The notes under the pieces were generated by a model that was not told where the DNA came from, ran no database searches, and saw only the letters and a list, made by a program, of their open reading frames with translations. A stretch of DNA of 64,000 nt from Brevibacillus gelatini (GTDB lineage Bacteria; Bacillota; Bacilli; Brevibacillales; Brevibacillaceae): the NCBI RefSeq assembly GCF_003710935.1, contig NZ_RHHS01000015.1, forward strand, positions 62,001-126,000, in the 5' to 3' direction. Both the position numbers and the translations under genes were made by a program. Below, piece by piece: positions 63,301 to 64,000 of this stretch (positions within the stretch are counted from its first letter, which is position 1; every line of letters begins with the position of its first letter).

Positions 63301-64000
63301 CGATCTGGGAGCAAATCCTTGGCGTGACGCCGATTGGCATTCTGGATGATTTTTTCACGCTGGGAGGCCATTCGCTAAAGGCGATTCAGCTTGTTTCCCG
63401 CATGCAAAAGGAATGCAAGGCAGATGTACCGCTGCGCGTGCTGTTTGACAAGCCGACGATTCAAGCGCTCGCCGCGTATGTGGACGGGGGAGCGGAAAGC
63501 GAGTATCAGGCCATTCCACAGGCTGAGCCGCAGGCGTATTATCCCGTATCCTCTGCGCAAAAGCGGATGCTCATTTTAAATCAGCTCGACCCCGACAGCA
63601 CGGTTTACAACCTGCCAGTGGTCATGATTCTCGACGGAAAGCTCGATCAGGCGCGATTGGAGCAAGCCATTTCCGGCTTGGCGGCATGCCATGAGTCGAT
63701 GCGTACATCGTTTCACACGATCAACGGCGAGCCGGTTCAGCGTATCCATGCCCAATGCGAGCTGCCGATTGTCTATCTGGAAGCGGCAGAAGAGCAATTG
63801 GACGAAGTGATCCTGTCGTTCATGCGTCCGTTTGACCTGGAAAAAGCACCGCTATGCCGGGTGGGACTGGTTAAGCTCCAGGAGAACCGCCATGTGCTCG
63901 TTATCGACATGCACCACATCATCTCGGACGGCGTATCCACGCAGCTTATCCTGCATGACTTCGCCCGTCTGTATCAGGACGAAGCCTTGCCAGAGCTGCG
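60354..64000 (+). CDS. tycB: Tyrocidine synthetase 2, 5' part (C-A-T-C...)
   Basis: Runs off the right edge; 1215 codons are inside. Starts MSVFSKEQVQDMYVLTPMQE, with the docking segment at the N-terminus. Condensation domain 1 has HHILMDGWCFS near residue 145. Adenylation domain 1 has [14 protein letters not shown] near 614; specificity residues D-V-Q, I-A, H, V-V fit the published Pro code. Carrier site FFTLGGHSLKAIQ is near residue 1003; a second condensation domain follows (HHIISDGVST near 1188). Full TycB is about 3590 residues (Pro, Phe/Trp, D-Phe modules). It starts 91 bases after tycA, behind GAGGTG; no terminator separates the two, so one transcript is likely. Confidence 0.97.
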   Translation, partial: MSVFSKEQVQDMYVLTPMQEGMLFHALLDQEQNSHLVQMSISLQGELDVGLFADSLRVLVERYDVFRTLFLYEKLKQPLQVVLKGRPIPIEIHDLSACDDSEKHARYMQYKRADQAKTFHLAKDPLMRVAIFQMSPQDYQVIWSFHHILMDGWCFSIIFDDLLAIYLSLQNKTPLSLEPVQPYSRFIKWLEKQDKQAALRYWKDYLDHYEQKTALPKKQKPAANAFQPTQYRFAFDRTLTQQLGAIASQNQVTLSTVIQTIWGILLQKYNAADDVLFGSVVSGRPTEIVGIDKMVGLFINTIPFRVQAQADQTFSGLLQDVHKKTLQSRPYEHVPLYDIQNLTDLKQELIDHLMVIENYPLVEALQQKAQTQPIGFTITDVEMFEPTNYDLTVMVMPKEEIAFRFDYNAALFEEAVVQRMAGHIRQIASCVAANPHVELRRISMLTEAETVQLLAKRTETAADYPAATIHELFARQAEKTPEQVAVVFGDQHLTYRELDEKSNQLARFLRKKGIGADSLVGTMLERSLEMIVGILGVLKAGGAFVPIDPELPAERIAYMLTHSGVQLIVTQDHLLEKVTTPTEKLDIQKPAIWQEDSAPVESVNQPHDLFYIIYTSGTTGKPKGVMLEHRNMANLLQFTFDKTNIAFQEKVLQYTTCSFDVCYQEIFSTLLAGGQLYLITNELRRHVEKLFAFIQEKQISILSLPVSFLKFIFNEKDYAQSFPRCVTHIITAGEQLVVTHELQKYLRDHHVFLHNHYGPSETHVVTTCTMDPRMEIPELPPIGKPISNTGIYILDEGLQLKPEGIVGELYISGANVGRGYLHQPELTGEKFLENPYQPGERMYRTGDLARWLPDGQLEFLGRIDHQVKIRGHRIELGEIESRLLNHPAIKEAVVIDIADETGGKSLCAYVVLQSEISDEDMRTYLARALPEYMIPSFFVKLERIPVTPNGKTDRRALPKPEGRAVTGAEYVAPTTELEQKLVAIWEQILGVTPIGILDDFFTLGGHSLKAIQLVSRMQKECKADVPLRVLFDKPTIQALAAYVDGGAESEYQAIPQAEPQAYYPVSSAQKRMLILNQLDPDSTVYNLPVVMILDGKLDQARLEQAISGLAACHESMRTSFHTINGEPVQRIHAQCELPIVYLEAAEEQLDEVILSFMRPFDLEKAPLCRVGLVKLQENRHVLVIDMHHIISDGVSTQLILHDFARLYQDEALPEL

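Noticed and set aside
1-64000. CRISPR arrays, insertion sequences, prophage genes, tRNA or rRNA genes
   Set aside because: No regularly spaced repeats, transposase or integrase motifs, or structural RNA signatures were seen in reading the window.

Overview
The window reads as chromosomal DNA from a spore-forming Brevibacillus, most likely B. parabrevis or a close relative that makes tyrothricin. Three things point there. The left edge holds the 3' end of a nonribosomal peptide synthetase with the module order expected for LgrD (linear gramicidin). The right edge holds tycA and the start of tycB (tyrocidine). A spore germinant-receptor operon lies between them. Codons are GC-rich at the third position, so long antisense open frames are common and mostly meaningless.

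Layout. 1-8.1 kb: end of lgrD (epimerization end, two C-A-T modules, terminal reductase). 8.2-11.45 kb: compact same-strand group (PLDc_N-like peptide, ABC ATPase, ABC permease, CPBP protease, UPF0145 protein, small membrane protein). 11.5-16.2 kb: two small exported proteins, a 36-residue membrane peptide and a double-length D,D-carboxypeptidase in which two complete catalytic domains are fused. 16.3-18.6 kb: Ldh_2 dehydrogenase, panD, spore-type ATP-grasp protein. 18.8-20.2 kb: brnQ. 20.3-29.0 kb: a ger operon with one A subunit, one short D-type subunit, two B and two C subunits, interrupted by an FMN-binding glutamate-synthase-like protein and a DUF2071 protein. 29.1-34.9 kb: acyltransferase, EamA exporter, aminotransferase, peptide deformylase, homoserine dehydrogenase. 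34.9-38.1 kb: CAP-domain protein behind a ydaO-type (c-di-AMP) riboswitch, rhodanese, cold-shock protein, kinase-fold phosphotransferase. 38.1-42 kb: unknown proteins, a globin-coupled GGDEF-EAL protein, a GreA-C-like protein preceded by an overlapping uORF, and a VOC protein. 42-49.5 kb: aldo/keto reductase and a PAS/sigma-54 activator divergent from a four-gene 2-oxoacid dehydrogenase operon with a clear -24/-12 promoter. 49.6-55.3 kb: second FMN glutamate-synthase-like paralog, transglutaminase-fold protein, UvrA-like ABC protein, GNAT acetyltransferase. 55.4-64 kb: Sfp-type phosphopantetheinyl transferase divergent from the tyrocidine operon, whose leader is about 875 bp.

How the parts fit. 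Both halves of tyrothricin flank about 48 kb of mostly household and sporulation genes. Several of these could supply or protect the antibiotic factories: the PPTase activates carrier domains, panD makes the beta-alanine of phosphopantetheine, brnQ imports branched-chain amino acids, and the ABC/CPBP group next to lgrD could be export or immunity. These links are inferred from position. Gene functions come from motifs recognised by eye; no database search was run.
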